A stretch of 14,358 nt of DNA, taken from assembly GCA_008501575.1 (NCBI GenBank), contig QQUO01000024.1, positions 1-14,358 of the forward strand, written 5' to 3'. Within the stretch, counting starts at the first letter, position 1; each line of letters opens with the position of its first letter. Under the pieces are notes generated by a model. The model ran no database searches, was not told where the DNA came from, and was given only the letters and a program-made list of their open reading frames with translations. The position numbers and the translations under genes were made by a program. Below are positions 7,150 to 14,193 of the stretch, piece by piece. This DNA is from Pseudomonadota bacterium (GTDB taxonomy: Bacteria; Pseudomonadota; Gammaproteobacteria; Xanthomonadales; Marinicellaceae).

Positions 7150-9045
7150 ATGAAAAAATATCTTGTTTTGTTGTTGTTATGGGCGGCTGTCTCGGCGCAT
7201 GCCGATGTCTTAACCCCGGAAAAATTATGGCAGGTTGAGCGGGTTTCGGCTTTGGGCTTGTCGCAGGATAAATCCCATGTCTTTTTTAAAGTCACGACAC
7301 CGGATGTTTCGGCCAATGATTTTGATAAAAAGACCTATAAAATTTCGGTGGATGGTGGTCCGGCGTTGCTGGCAGAATCTTATGACGGTTTAATCAAAGA
7401 CAAAAACCTGTCACCGGATGGCACCAAAAAACTGTTTCATAAAAAAGTTTTGGTGAATGAAGTTGCCGGTAAGGACCGTTATGAAGGCATGGATAAGGCT
7501 GAGGTCAATGTTTATGATGCTTTGGATTATCGCCATTGGTCCAGTTATAACGATGGTCATTTTAATCATGTGTTTTACCGTGATTTAGCCACCGAAGAAG
7601 AAACCGATATTATGCCGGATGAGCCCTATTACACACCACAAATGCCGTTCGGTGGTGATGAGGACTATGTTTGGGGACCGAAAGGTGAGAACATTTACTA
7701 TGTCAGTAAAAAACTGGCCGGTACTGAATATGCCACCAGCACCAATACAGATATTTACAAATACAACTTAAAATCGAAAAAAACTGAGAACATCACATCG
7801 GACAATCCCGGTTATGACACCAGTCCGGCGTTTTCTTCAAAAGGCACCCTGGCCTGGTTACAAATGAAAACCCCCGGATATGAAGCCGATAAGAATGACA
7901 TTATCGTCCAGCATAAAGGCTTTAGCAATAACCTCACCGCCCATTGGGACGGTACGGTACGCAGCTTCAAATGGGCCGAAAACGGTGAAAATATTTATTT
8001 TACGGCGCCGGTAAACGGTACCATCCAATTATTCAGTGTCGATGATCCGGGTAAAACCAAACGCATGCCGGATTTACAACAACTCAGCGAAGGTCAATTC
8101 GATGTCACCGGTATTGTAGGGGAAGTCGAAGGTGCCCTGATTGTCACCCGCACCGATATGAATCATGCACCGGAAATTTATCGGTTTGATCTAAACAAAA
8201 AATCATTCAAACAACTCAGTCACGTCAATGATGATCTCTATGAGGCGTTGGATTTACCCACGGTGAAAAAACGCATGGTGAAAACCAAAGATGGTCATGA
8301 CATGCTGACCTGGGTGATTTATCCGCCGAATTTTGATAAAAACAAAAAATACCCAACCTTACTGTACGCCCAGGGCGGACCACAATCACCTTTGTCGCAA
8401 TTTTATTCCTACCGCTGGAACTTCCAGGTGATGGCTTCACAAGGCTATATTATTGTGGCACCAAATCGCCGTGGCATGCCCGGTCATGGGGTGGAATGGA
8501 ATAAAGCCATCAGTAAAGATTGGGGTGGTGGCGCCATGCAGGATTACCTTGATGCCATTGATGATGTGGCCAAGGAATCCTATGTGGATAAAGACCGTTT
8601 AGGCGCCATTGGTGCCAGTTTTGGTGGTTATTCGGTTTTTTATCTCGCCGGTCACCATGATAAACGCTTTAAAACCTTTATTGCCCACGCCGGTGTGTTT
8701 GATCTCCGCAGTATGTACGGCACCACTGAAGAGCTGTTTTTTGTCGATTACGACATGGGCGGACCGTATTGGGACAAAGACAATCAAGATGCCCAAAAAG
8801 CCCTGAAGGATTTTAATCCAATTAACTTTGTCAGCAAGTGGGATACACCGATTCTGGTGATGCACGGTAACACCGATTACCGCGTACCCATCGGCCAGGG
8901 CTTAGCGGCTTTTCAGGCTGCGCAACTGCAAGGTATTAAGAGCCGACTGGTATTTTTCCCTGATGAAAACCACTGGATTGCCAGTCCGCAAAATGGCTTA
9001 ATCTGGCAAAAAGAATTCTTTAAATGGTTACAAGAAACCTTGTAA
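7150..9045 (+). CDS. Exported S9-family serine peptidase (prolyl-oligopeptidase type)
   Basis: This 631-residue periplasmic or secreted peptidase of the prolyl oligopeptidase family probably trims dipeptides or acyl-amino acids from peptides. MKKYLVLLLLWAAVSAHA is a clear signal peptide. The middle is a WD40-like beta-propeller with repeats such as GPKGENIYYVSKK and WAENGENIYFTAP. The C-terminal alpha/beta-hydrolase has its full triad: nucleophile S490 in GASFGGY, aspartate D576 in HGNTDYRVP and histidine H608 in DENHWI. Also typical are YAQGGPQSP (oxyanion region) and APNRRGMPGHG. The reading frame also has an ATG at 7135, but the one at 7150 puts the basic residues right at the start of the signal peptide; neither has a strong ribosome binding site. 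The length fits S9B/S9C enzymes. It converges with the DUF2207 gene, with a shared terminator between them. Confidence 0.93.
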   Translation: MKKYLVLLLLWAAVSAHADVLTPEKLWQVERVSALGLSQDKSHVFFKVTTPDVSANDFDKKTYKISVDGGPALLAESYDGLIKDKNLSPDGTKKLFHKKVLVNEVAGKDRYEGMDKAEVNVYDALDYRHWSSYNDGHFNHVFYRDLATEEETDIMPDEPYYTPQMPFGGDEDYVWGPKGENIYYVSKKLAGTEYATSTNTDIYKYNLKSKKTENITSDNPGYDTSPAFSSKGTLAWLQMKTPGYEADKNDIIVQHKGFSNNLTAHWDGTVRSFKWAENGENIYFTAPVNGTIQLFSVDDPGKTKRMPDLQQLSEGQFDVTGIVGEVEGALIVTRTDMNHAPEIYRFDLNKKSFKQLSHVNDDLYEALDLPTVKKRMVKTKDGHDMLTWVIYPPNFDKNKKYPTLLYAQGGPQSPLSQFYSYRWNFQVMASQGYIIVAPNRRGMPGHGVEWNKAISKDWGGGAMQDYLDAIDDVAKESYVDKDRLGAIGASFGGYSVFYLAGHHDKRFKTFIAHAGVFDLRSMYGTTEELFFVDYDMGGPYWDKDNQDAQKALKDFNPINFVSKWDTPILVMHGNTDYRVPIGQGLAAFQAAQLQGIKSRLVFFPDENHWIASPQNGLIWQKEFFKWLQETL

Positions 9046-9065
9046 AGAATTGTTATAAACACAAT

Positions 9066-9133
9066 AAAAACGCCGCCAACCCGAATATTTCATATAAAAA
9101 TGGAATATTCGGGTTTTATTTGCGGCGTTTTTT
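9066..9133. terminator. Nested bidirectional rho-independent terminator
   Basis: An outer stem AAAAACGCCGC (9066-9076) pairs with GCGGCGTTTTT (9122-9132). Inside it a perfect 12-bp stem AACCCGAATATT (9078-9089) pairs with AATATTCGGGTT (9104-9115). The flanking A-run and T-run let it work in both directions, fitting its place between the convergent S9 peptidase and DUF2207 genes. It ends 13 bp before the DUF2207 stop codon. Confidence 0.85.
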
Positions 9134-9145
9134 GTGCTGATGAAC

Positions 9146-11104
9146 TCACCAACCACCACCACCGCCACCGCCGCCACCGCCACCGGAAAAACCGCCACCG
9201 GATGAAAAACTGCTGCTTGATGAGGACGAAGAATATGAGCTCGAATAGCTGCCATAACCATCGGATGAGGACGATATACTTTGTTTTGAAGCCGGAACAT
9301 CGGCCGCTTTTTGTAAGGTATTATCCAATTGTCTGGAAATTCCGGAGAGCTGTTCAGTGAAGGATTGGCCACTGATAACCACGCCTTGATACCAACTAAA
9401 AGGCAAGTCTGTGGTGGTTTTATCAGTTTCTTGTTCAGCGCTAAACACGGTGCTGAATTTCTCTGCCCAGCGATTTTCCAACCCCAAAGCCACTGCATAC
9501 GGTAATAAGGCTTCATAATGAGCGAGGTTTTTCTCGGGCGGATTCATAAGGTTCAATCGTTGCTCTTCAGCCATACTGATATAGAGTTTTAGACCGGCGA
9601 TTTGATCTTTTATTTGGCGACCATAGATTGTCGGGGCTTGCATCAGCCGGGTGAATAAAATATTCAGACCGATCATCACCAAAGTAAAGTAGATTCCCAC
9701 TTGCACCGCAGCAAACAAATTCATGATTTCAGTTATGGAACCCACCAATATCAAGATAAACAGAAAGCCCACAATCACCGGCCAGGTCATTAAAAAGATG
9801 ATGGCAATAATAAAGATGAAAACAAACGTCAAAAAGCCGGCCAACAGCTCACCCCAATTAAAACCAAAACCATAAAACAAGGTATAAAAAAGTGCGCAAC
9901 AGACAATACTCAACAGCCAACCCCAGATAATATAGCGTCGATTATTTTTAAAACAGGCATCTTTGTATTCCGTTTTAAGTCGAAGCGCCAATTGTTTTTT
10001 ACCCTTGGCCAGTTTGCCGTTGGGTTGTTTATTGATGATGAGTTCATCATTTTTATCTGTAAACAGATTTTTAAAAAGTTGTTTTTCGCCTTTGGACAGA
10101 CTTTGATTGGGTTTTTGCTTAAACAGGCGATAGTGCTGGGATTTTTGTTTGATGCGTAATGCGCCTTTGACCGCCAGACTCAAAATTGCGGCGGTTAAGG
10201 TGGTGTTGGTGATTTTTTGGTTGTCGAGGTAATTAATGGCGGCCGGTGAAATTCCTTTAGGTGGCTTAAAGCGGGCAATGATGATGCCTTTTTTCGGATC
10301 ACGGCCATGGCGATACCAGGCCAAAACCATAAAAAACAGCAGGCCGAATATGGACATTAAAGTGCTTAACCATAATATATTATGTTGAATAAAACGGCCG
10401 AATTGCAAACCGGGTTCTTGGAACACACCCTTTTTAAATGATAGACCAATGGTTAAGCCTTGATGTTCAGCCAGGGTTTGGGTGGTGGCAAATTCCACCT
10501 TTTGCTGTTCATCGCCACCAGGAATAATTTCAAAATTATCGCCTTGTTGTCCCTGATAACCGGTCCAGGCTTGAATGTCTTTTATGGCCTTACCGGCACC
10601 ATCAGGCAAATGAACGCGAGCAGTGACTTTATTGATGGCAAAAACCCAACCATTACCGGTAACATTCCAATACAATTCATCATGGTCATCAAAAAATTGT
10701 AATTGATGGTTGGTGCGGTAGGTGAATTGAAAACGATGCTGACCATGGGATAAATAATGATTTTTATCTCCCATATAGACACGCCAGCCATTGGCCAATG
10801 CTTGCCGCATCATGGCCGTGGGTTCGCCATCCAGTAACACCGACACCACTTCAAAATCAGTGCGACGTTCAAGCGCCAATTGGTTGCGATAACGGGTGGG
10901 GAAATCACGGTAAATACCGCGCTTTATGGCCAGTCCTTCAGCCCAGACATCAATGGTTTCCACCACAATCATCTTACCATCGGTCGTGAGGTGGATATCA
11001 CTGTCAAAATGCAGAATTTTTTCCACTGCCAATACCGGCGCACCACTCATTAATAAGCCGATAAAAAGCAGTCGAATAATCATTGTTTGTGGTAACCGTC
11101 TCAT
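9146..11104 (-). CDS. DUF2207 membrane protein with glycine/serine-rich tail
   Basis: This 652-residue membrane protein belongs to the DUF2207 family, whose function is unknown. It has a signal peptide (about 1-26, ending APVLA), then the extracytoplasmic DUF2207 beta domain (about 27-225; note KRGIYRDFPT and LYWNVTGNGW). A first membrane helix (about 242-263) is followed by the typical WYRHGRDP and KPPKGISPAAI motifs, then a cytosolic part. A cluster of hydrophobic helices spans about 390-488, and the conserved ALLPYAVALGLENRWAEKF comes after it. The last 40 residues are serine runs followed by a glycine run ending in Trp, also common in this family. It is the last gene of the methyltransferase-VOC-DUF2207 unit: its ATG shares one base with the VOC stop (TGATG), implying translational coupling. 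A role in envelope maintenance is plausible but not shown. Confidence 0.92.
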   Translation of the reverse strand: MRRLPQTMIIRLLFIGLLMSGAPVLAVEKILHFDSDIHLTTDGKMIVVETIDVWAEGLAIKRGIYRDFPTRYRNQLALERRTDFEVVSVLLDGEPTAMMRQALANGWRVYMGDKNHYLSHGQHRFQFTYRTNHQLQFFDDHDELYWNVTGNGWVFAINKVTARVHLPDGAGKAIKDIQAWTGYQGQQGDNFEIIPGGDEQQKVEFATTQTLAEHQGLTIGLSFKKGVFQEPGLQFGRFIQHNILWLSTLMSIFGLLFFMVLAWYRHGRDPKKGIIIARFKPPKGISPAAINYLDNQKITNTTLTAAILSLAVKGALRIKQKSQHYRLFKQKPNQSLSKGEKQLFKNLFTDKNDELIINKQPNGKLAKGKKQLALRLKTEYKDACFKNNRRYIIWGWLLSIVCCALFYTLFYGFGFNWGELLAGFLTFVFIFIIAIIFLMTWPVIVGFLFILILVGSITEIMNLFAAVQVGIYFTLVMIGLNILFTRLMQAPTIYGRQIKDQIAGLKLYISMAEEQRLNLMNPPEKNLAHYEALLPYAVALGLENRWAEKFSTVFSAEQETDKTTTDLPFSWYQGVVISGQSFTEQLSGISRQLDNTLQKAADVPASKQSISSSSDGYGSYSSSYSSSSSSSSFSSGGGFSGGGGGGGGGGGW

Positions 11105-11541
11105 CAGTCAGTGGCAAATAAACGGCTCAAGTCTTTAAAGGCTTTAAATTCCAGGGCGTTGCCTGATGGATCTTTAAAGAATAAGGTGGCTTGTTCTCCG
11201 GCCTGGTCTTTAAATCGAATATAAGGTTCAACAACAAACTGAACACCAAAATCTATTAATCGATTGGCTAAAATTTGCCAGTCCGCCATCGATAACACCA
11301 CGCCAAAATGTGGAATTGGCACCGCATGGGCATCGACATCGCTGTACACTAAAGCAACTTGACCATCGCTCCCTAACCTCGGGTCTAAATGACACACCAA
11401 CTGATGACCAAACAGATTTAAATCAATCCAATCATCACTTGAACGCCCTAAAGTGCAACCGAGCACATCTCGATAAAAAGCCGTGGCTTCGGCCACATCT
11501 CGGCAAGCAATGGCTAAGTGAAAAGGTGTTAATGGCGTCAT
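11104..11541 (-). CDS. VOC-superfamily (glyoxalase/extradiol dioxygenase-like) protein
   Basis: This 145-residue protein has the two-module beta-alpha-beta-beta-beta vicinal-oxygen-chelate fold, which binds a divalent metal for isomerase, dioxygenase or resistance reactions. Module one has FHLAIACRDVAEATAFYRDVLG. Module two has PIPHFGVVL and ends in FFKDPSGNALEFKAFKD. Likely metal ligands are H8, H78 and E131, in the positions expected for a 2-His-1-Glu site, so it is probably an active metalloenzyme. The GRSSDDWIDLNLFGHQLVCHL segment is typical of a subgroup annotated as dioxygenase-like; the substrate is unknown. Its ATG overlaps the methyltransferase stop by four bases and its stop overlaps the DUF2207 start, so it sits in the middle of a coupled operon. 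The methyltransferase neighbour hints at small-molecule modification or detoxification; that is inference. Confidence 0.9.
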   Translation of the reverse strand: MTPLTPFHLAIACRDVAEATAFYRDVLGCTLGRSSDDWIDLNLFGHQLVCHLDPRLGSDGQVALVYSDVDAHAVPIPHFGVVLSMADWQILANRLIDFGVQFVVEPYIRFKDQAGEQATLFFKDPSGNALEFKAFKDLSRLFATD

Positions 11542-12128
11542 GGCTTTCTCGCGATTAATTGCACCACGTCAGCAGCCCCGGTGTGGCCACGACCTTCAAT
11601 GACATCACGTTTTAATGCAGCCAGATGGACAATATCCAATCCTTTAAAATCTTCTTTAAGCATTGATTCTGTCATCATTAATTCCTTTGTGGGCGGACCA
11701 CCGGTGTTGTTATTTAATTGTGCCGGGGTGTAAGCTTCTAACAGGAATACACCACCGGATACCAATCCGTTTAGCGACGCCTGATGCACTTGTTTACGTA
11801 AATCGGGGGGTAAATGAAAAAAAATTGAGACAATGCCATGCCAGCTATTGGGTTCAATTTGATAATCGGCCAGATCGGCTTGAACAATGGTCATATGAAC
11901 CCCGCGGTCATGGGCCAGTTTTTCAGCCTTGGCAAGGCCCACTTTGGAGGTATCCACAGCCGTGACTTGATAACCTTGTTCGGCCAAAAACACCGCATTG
12001 CGACCCTCACCTTCGGCCAGACACAGCACCCGACCCAATGGTATCGCTTCAAATTGACTCGCTAAGAACCCATTGGGCGCCACCCCATAAAAATAACCTT
12101 CATCCGCATAGCGCTCGTCCCAACTCAT
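11538..12128 (-). CDS. Class I SAM-dependent methyltransferase (TehB-like fold)
   Basis: This 196-residue soluble methyltransferase shows the full class I order. It has the N-terminal WDERYADEGYFYG, motif I LCLAEGEGRNAVFLAEQG (about residues 35-52), an acidic motif II end VTAVDTS (ribose contact), motif III region VQADLADY, SIFFHLPPDLR, and GGVFLLEAYTP. The N-terminal DERY...YG region and AEGEGRN motif match a proteobacterial family of small-molecule methyltransferases related to TehB/thiopurine enzymes; the true substrate is unknown. A good ribosome binding site (GGGAG, seven bases before the ATG; 12136-12140) supports the start and marks it as the first gene of the operon. The stop overlaps the VOC start (ATGA). 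Two perfect palindromes lie 60-105 bp upstream and could be operators. Confidence 0.9.
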   Translation of the reverse strand: MSWDERYADEGYFYGVAPNGFLASQFEAIPLGRVLCLAEGEGRNAVFLAEQGYQVTAVDTSKVGLAKAEKLAHDRGVHMTIVQADLADYQIEPNSWHGIVSIFFHLPPDLRKQVHQASLNGLVSGGVFLLEAYTPAQLNNNTGGPPTKELMMTESMLKEDFKGLDIVHLAALKRDVIEGRGHTGAADVVQLIARKP

Positions 12129-12186
12129 GATTCAACTCCCAAATAATAGACAATCGTTTCACCACCCAAAATATCGCTGTCGTTAC

Positions 12187-12234
12187 TGTCATGACACCTT
12201 CACGATCACACGAAATTCTGACAATGACCATTGT
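12187..12234. promoter_or_regulatory. Two palindromes upstream of the methyltransferase operon (candidate operators)
   Basis: TGTCATGACA at 12187-12196 is a perfect 10-bp palindrome. ACAATG-AC-CATTGT at 12221-12234 is a perfect 6+6 inverted repeat. Both fall in the 231-bp space upstream of the methyltransferase start at 12128, where a promoter should be. A weak TATTAT -10-like sequence occurs nearer the start. No known regulator consensus was recognised. Confidence 0.3.
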
Positions 12235-12289
12235 GGCGGTGAGCCATGACATCGTTATCGTTGCTTTATTCTTAAATGCTACGCTTACT

Positions 12290-12344
12290 GGGCTCCCGGG
12301 TCAAGCCCGAGAGTAATGCAATGGCTGAAAAAATAGCCAATTGC
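12290..12344. repeat. Palindromic hairpins downstream of the P450 gene
   Basis: Two hairpins lie side by side: GGGCT (12290-12294) with AGCCC (12304-12308), and GCAATGGCT (12318-12326) with AGCCAATTGC (12335-12344), one bulge. The GC-rich first unit reads CGGGCTTGACCCGGGAG on the minus strand, which resembles short palindromic intergenic repeats common in proteobacteria. The second lies just past the P450 stop and could help end its transcript, but it lacks a following T-run. Confidence 0.4.
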
Positions 12345-12359
12345 TAAACCCGAAATTGA

Positions 12360-13487
12360 TTATTGGCTAATTATCGGCACAGTGGCATAACCACTTCCGG
12401 GATAATGCGCCGGTGTCGGTTTGCCGCCGGCTTCTAAGGTTTTACTGCCTGACAGTATTGCAGTCAGCACTGCCTTAAGTTCCATCCGTGCCAAGCCGGC
12501 GCCGGGACAGGCATGAATGCCGGCACCATACATTAGATTTTGACTGTGATCTCGATTCCAACGAAATTTATGCGCATCCGCAAACACCGCTTCATCACGA
12601 TTAGCCGAAATCCAATTGATACTGACAATTGCATCAGCAGGAATTATACGACCGGCGATATTTACCGGACATGTGGTTTTACGCCTGTTGCTGACCAAAG
12701 GACCGTGCAGTCGAAGAATTTCTTCAATGGCCTCTGGGATTTTTGCATGATCATCTCGCAATTGTTGCTGGATATCCGGATTTTCCGTTAAAAACTGTAT
12801 CAATATACCCATTGCTGCGGCCATGGTGCCGATTTCACCCACTGCCCAATTTCGCAAAATACTAATCAGCTGGCTGCGGGTTAAGGGCTCGCCGTTCACC
12901 CGTTCTTGTAACAAACGTGCGGTGACATCGTCTTTGTTCTGATGACGCTCAATAACACCTGAAACAATAACTTCGAATTCTGCGGCACAATCCGCAAGTT
13001 CAGCTCTATCTTGTGCCAGGGTGGCTTTTTGGTTTCTTTTCACCCACGCCGATAAGGTGTCGATGTGTTGTTCCGACCAGCCCAAAAAGGCACATTGCAT
13101 GGCCACCGCCACCGGCCAGGCAAATTCAGTCATAAAATCAATTTCCTTACCCTGAATGATTAAATTCGCATAACGCCTGGCGATGTCCTGACAAGTTGGT
13201 GCAAACTGCTGGACCGCTTGTTCACTGAAATAAGGATTAATCAAACGCCGATAAACACCATGCTGTGGCGGATCCATACCATTGGGGACTGATAAATGCC
13301 GAGATACTCGGTTACTGAAAGTTTTCGGATCATGAAGAATGGTGTTGACATCAGCATGCCGAAAAATCGACCATTTTAAAAAATCACTGTAAGCCACCGG
13401 GCATTTCGTCCGCATACGATCGTATGTGGCTCTGGCATGATTTAAAGATTCATCTGAACGCGGCTTCCAATCTTGTTTTTGTGGCAT
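12360..13487 (-). CDS. Cytochrome P450
   Basis: This 375-residue soluble bacterial haem monooxygenase inserts oxygen into an unknown substrate and needs outside redox partners, none of which are in the window. Landmarks: the C-helix region MDPPQHGVYRRLINPYFS, the K-helix ExxR (EEILR), the meander ISANRDEAVF, and the haem loop YGAGIHACPGAG with ligand Cys 327. The I-helix reads WAVGEIGTMAAAMG; a glutamate (E218) is present but the usual following threonine is isoleucine. The reading frame extends to a TTG at 13544, but the ATG at 13487 (AGAGA-type ribosome binding site just upstream) gives a more normal length and start. A perfect FNR-type site lies about 96 bp upstream. The closest family cannot be named; it resembles class I bacterial P450s in length and motifs. 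Confidence 0.93.
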   Translation of the reverse strand: MPQKQDWKPRSDESLNHARATYDRMRTKCPVAYSDFLKWSIFRHADVNTILHDPKTFSNRVSRHLSVPNGMDPPQHGVYRRLINPYFSEQAVQQFAPTCQDIARRYANLIIQGKEIDFMTEFAWPVAVAMQCAFLGWSEQHIDTLSAWVKRNQKATLAQDRAELADCAAEFEVIVSGVIERHQNKDDVTARLLQERVNGEPLTRSQLISILRNWAVGEIGTMAAAMGILIQFLTENPDIQQQLRDDHAKIPEAIEEILRLHGPLVSNRRKTTCPVNIAGRIIPADAIVSINWISANRDEAVFADAHKFRWNRDHSQNLMYGAGIHACPGAGLARMELKAVLTAILSGSKTLEAGGKPTPAHYPGSGYATVPIISQ

Positions 13488-13582
13488 GAGATTCTCTGGG
13501 CATTTGGTCTTAAGCCATTGTCCCGATTGGCTCAAAGCATGCAAGTTGAGTCAGTCCATTGGCCATATTATTTGCAGAATAG

Positions 13583-13596
13583 TTGATTTGCATCAA
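13583..13596. promoter_or_regulatory. Perfect FNR/Anr-type binding site upstream of the P450 gene
   Basis: TTGATTTGCATCAA matches the FNR/Anr/DNR consensus TTGAT-N4-ATCAA at every defined base, and the symmetry is exact. It is centred about 102 bp before the P450 ATG at 13487. A TAATAT -10-like sequence (13565-13570, minus strand) lies downstream, placing the box near the -35 region or the spacer, so either activation or repression is possible. The efflux adaptor gene on the other side is about 600 bp away. Confidence 0.65.
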
Positions 13597-13816
13597 ACCA
13601 AAATATCCCGCCTGCAAATTAACGGTTATTTTCCGGCTATTTAAAGACACATCTCAAAACACAACATTCTTAAATATTTAGATGACAGAAAAACAGCCAT
13701 TATATGAGCAATATAAATATGTCAATCTTCAAAACATTCACACAAAGCGGTTGGTGAGTGTAGATCAGGCGATTGCGAAAGTGTGGTTTTAATGAAGTTA
13801 AAGAAGCACTCACAGA

Positions 13817-13997
13817 ATGTTGTTGGCCGCGAATCAGAGCGTCGGGTGCATAGGCATTAGTTATGCCCGCCGCGGCGCCCACAAGACGTGGGTGTGCCGC
13901 GATCGCAGGAGCAATAGTGGCCCCGCTTTGGTGGCTTACGCGTCCTGCTCACGCCACGGACCTACGTCCTGTAGGCCACTTTTTCTCCAACAATATA
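13817..13997. repeat. GC-rich multi-hairpin element with terminal inverted repeats (MITE-like)
   Basis: Near-perfect 10-bp ends, ATGTTGTTGG (13817-13826) and CCAACAATAT (13988-13997; one mismatch when inverted), bound a markedly GC-rich core in an AT-rich surround. The core holds hairpins with 5-bp stems and 5-base loops: GGCAT-TAGTT-ATGCC (13853-13867), CCCAC-AAGAC-GTGGG (13878-13892, extended by CGCGGC/GCCGCG at 13871-13876 and 13896-13901) and CCTAC-GTCCT-GTAGG (13961-13975). A 7-bp pair AGTGGCC/GGCCACT (13916-13922, 13974-13980) closes the right half and is followed by a T-run. AATGAAGT flanks the element on both sides (13791-13798, 14014-14021). It could be a non-autonomous mobile repeat or a structured RNA. 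Confidence 0.55.
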
Positions 13998-14117
13998 CAA
14001 TCGAAAAAAGTGAATGAAGTCCCAAGGGCATTCCACTATTACTTATGTCCTATAAATCATTGATTACGAATATAAATCCTGACTTCTGGCCCATGTAACG
14101 ATGATTTTTTTTTGTTT

Positions 14118-14140
14118 AAATAAATATTATCAATTTATTT
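14118..14140. promoter_or_regulatory. AT-rich inverted repeat upstream of the efflux adaptor gene
   Basis: AAATAAAT (14118-14125) and ATTTATTT (14133-14140) form a perfect 8-bp inverted repeat with a 7-base spacer, about 55 bp before the start codon. This is a plausible promoter or operator position, but very AT-rich sequence makes chance symmetry likely. Confidence 0.25.
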
Positions 14141-14193
14141 TAAGATTAAAAACCAATGTTTTTTAAAGCTAATTTGCCCGTGGGGAAATCACA

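Larger units (their letters stand above)
13488..14193. other. Long region without a convincing gene between P450 and efflux adaptor
   Basis: About 700 bp with divergent genes at its ends. Reading 5' to 3' on the plus strand it holds the P450 promoter region with an FNR-type box, an AT-rich stretch with a 36-codon ORF (13682-13792) lacking a ribosome binding site, a GC-rich multi-hairpin element (13817-13997), then AT-rich leader sequence for the efflux gene with a 9-base T-run (14105-14113). Short ORFs across the GC-rich part have unlikely protein composition and are taken as accidental. Confidence 0.6.

Noticed and set aside
9028..9516. 162-codon minus-strand ORF overlapping the DUF2207 gene end and the terminator
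   Set aside because: It is a frame-shifted shadow of the well-supported DUF2207 gene and crosses the terminator.
13682..13792. 36-codon ORF, with a second 22-codon ORF starting at the overlapping TAATG
   Set aside because: No ribosome binding site, no recognised family, and the second ORF runs into the GC-rich hairpin element. Either could be a gene remnant but neither is supported.
13754..13813. GTGAGTG and CACTCAC inverted repeat left of the GC-rich element
   Set aside because: Seven bases with a 46-bp interval and no further structure; likely chance, and the better-defined ends are at 13817 and 13997.
13817..14063. Two overlapping 66-codon plus-strand ORFs across the GC-rich element
   Set aside because: Their composition is rich in Arg, Cys, Ala and Pro from palindromic GC-rich DNA, and the hairpin structure explains the lack of stops.
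14105..14113. Nine-base T-run
   Set aside because: No GC-rich hairpin directly precedes it, so it is not called a terminator.
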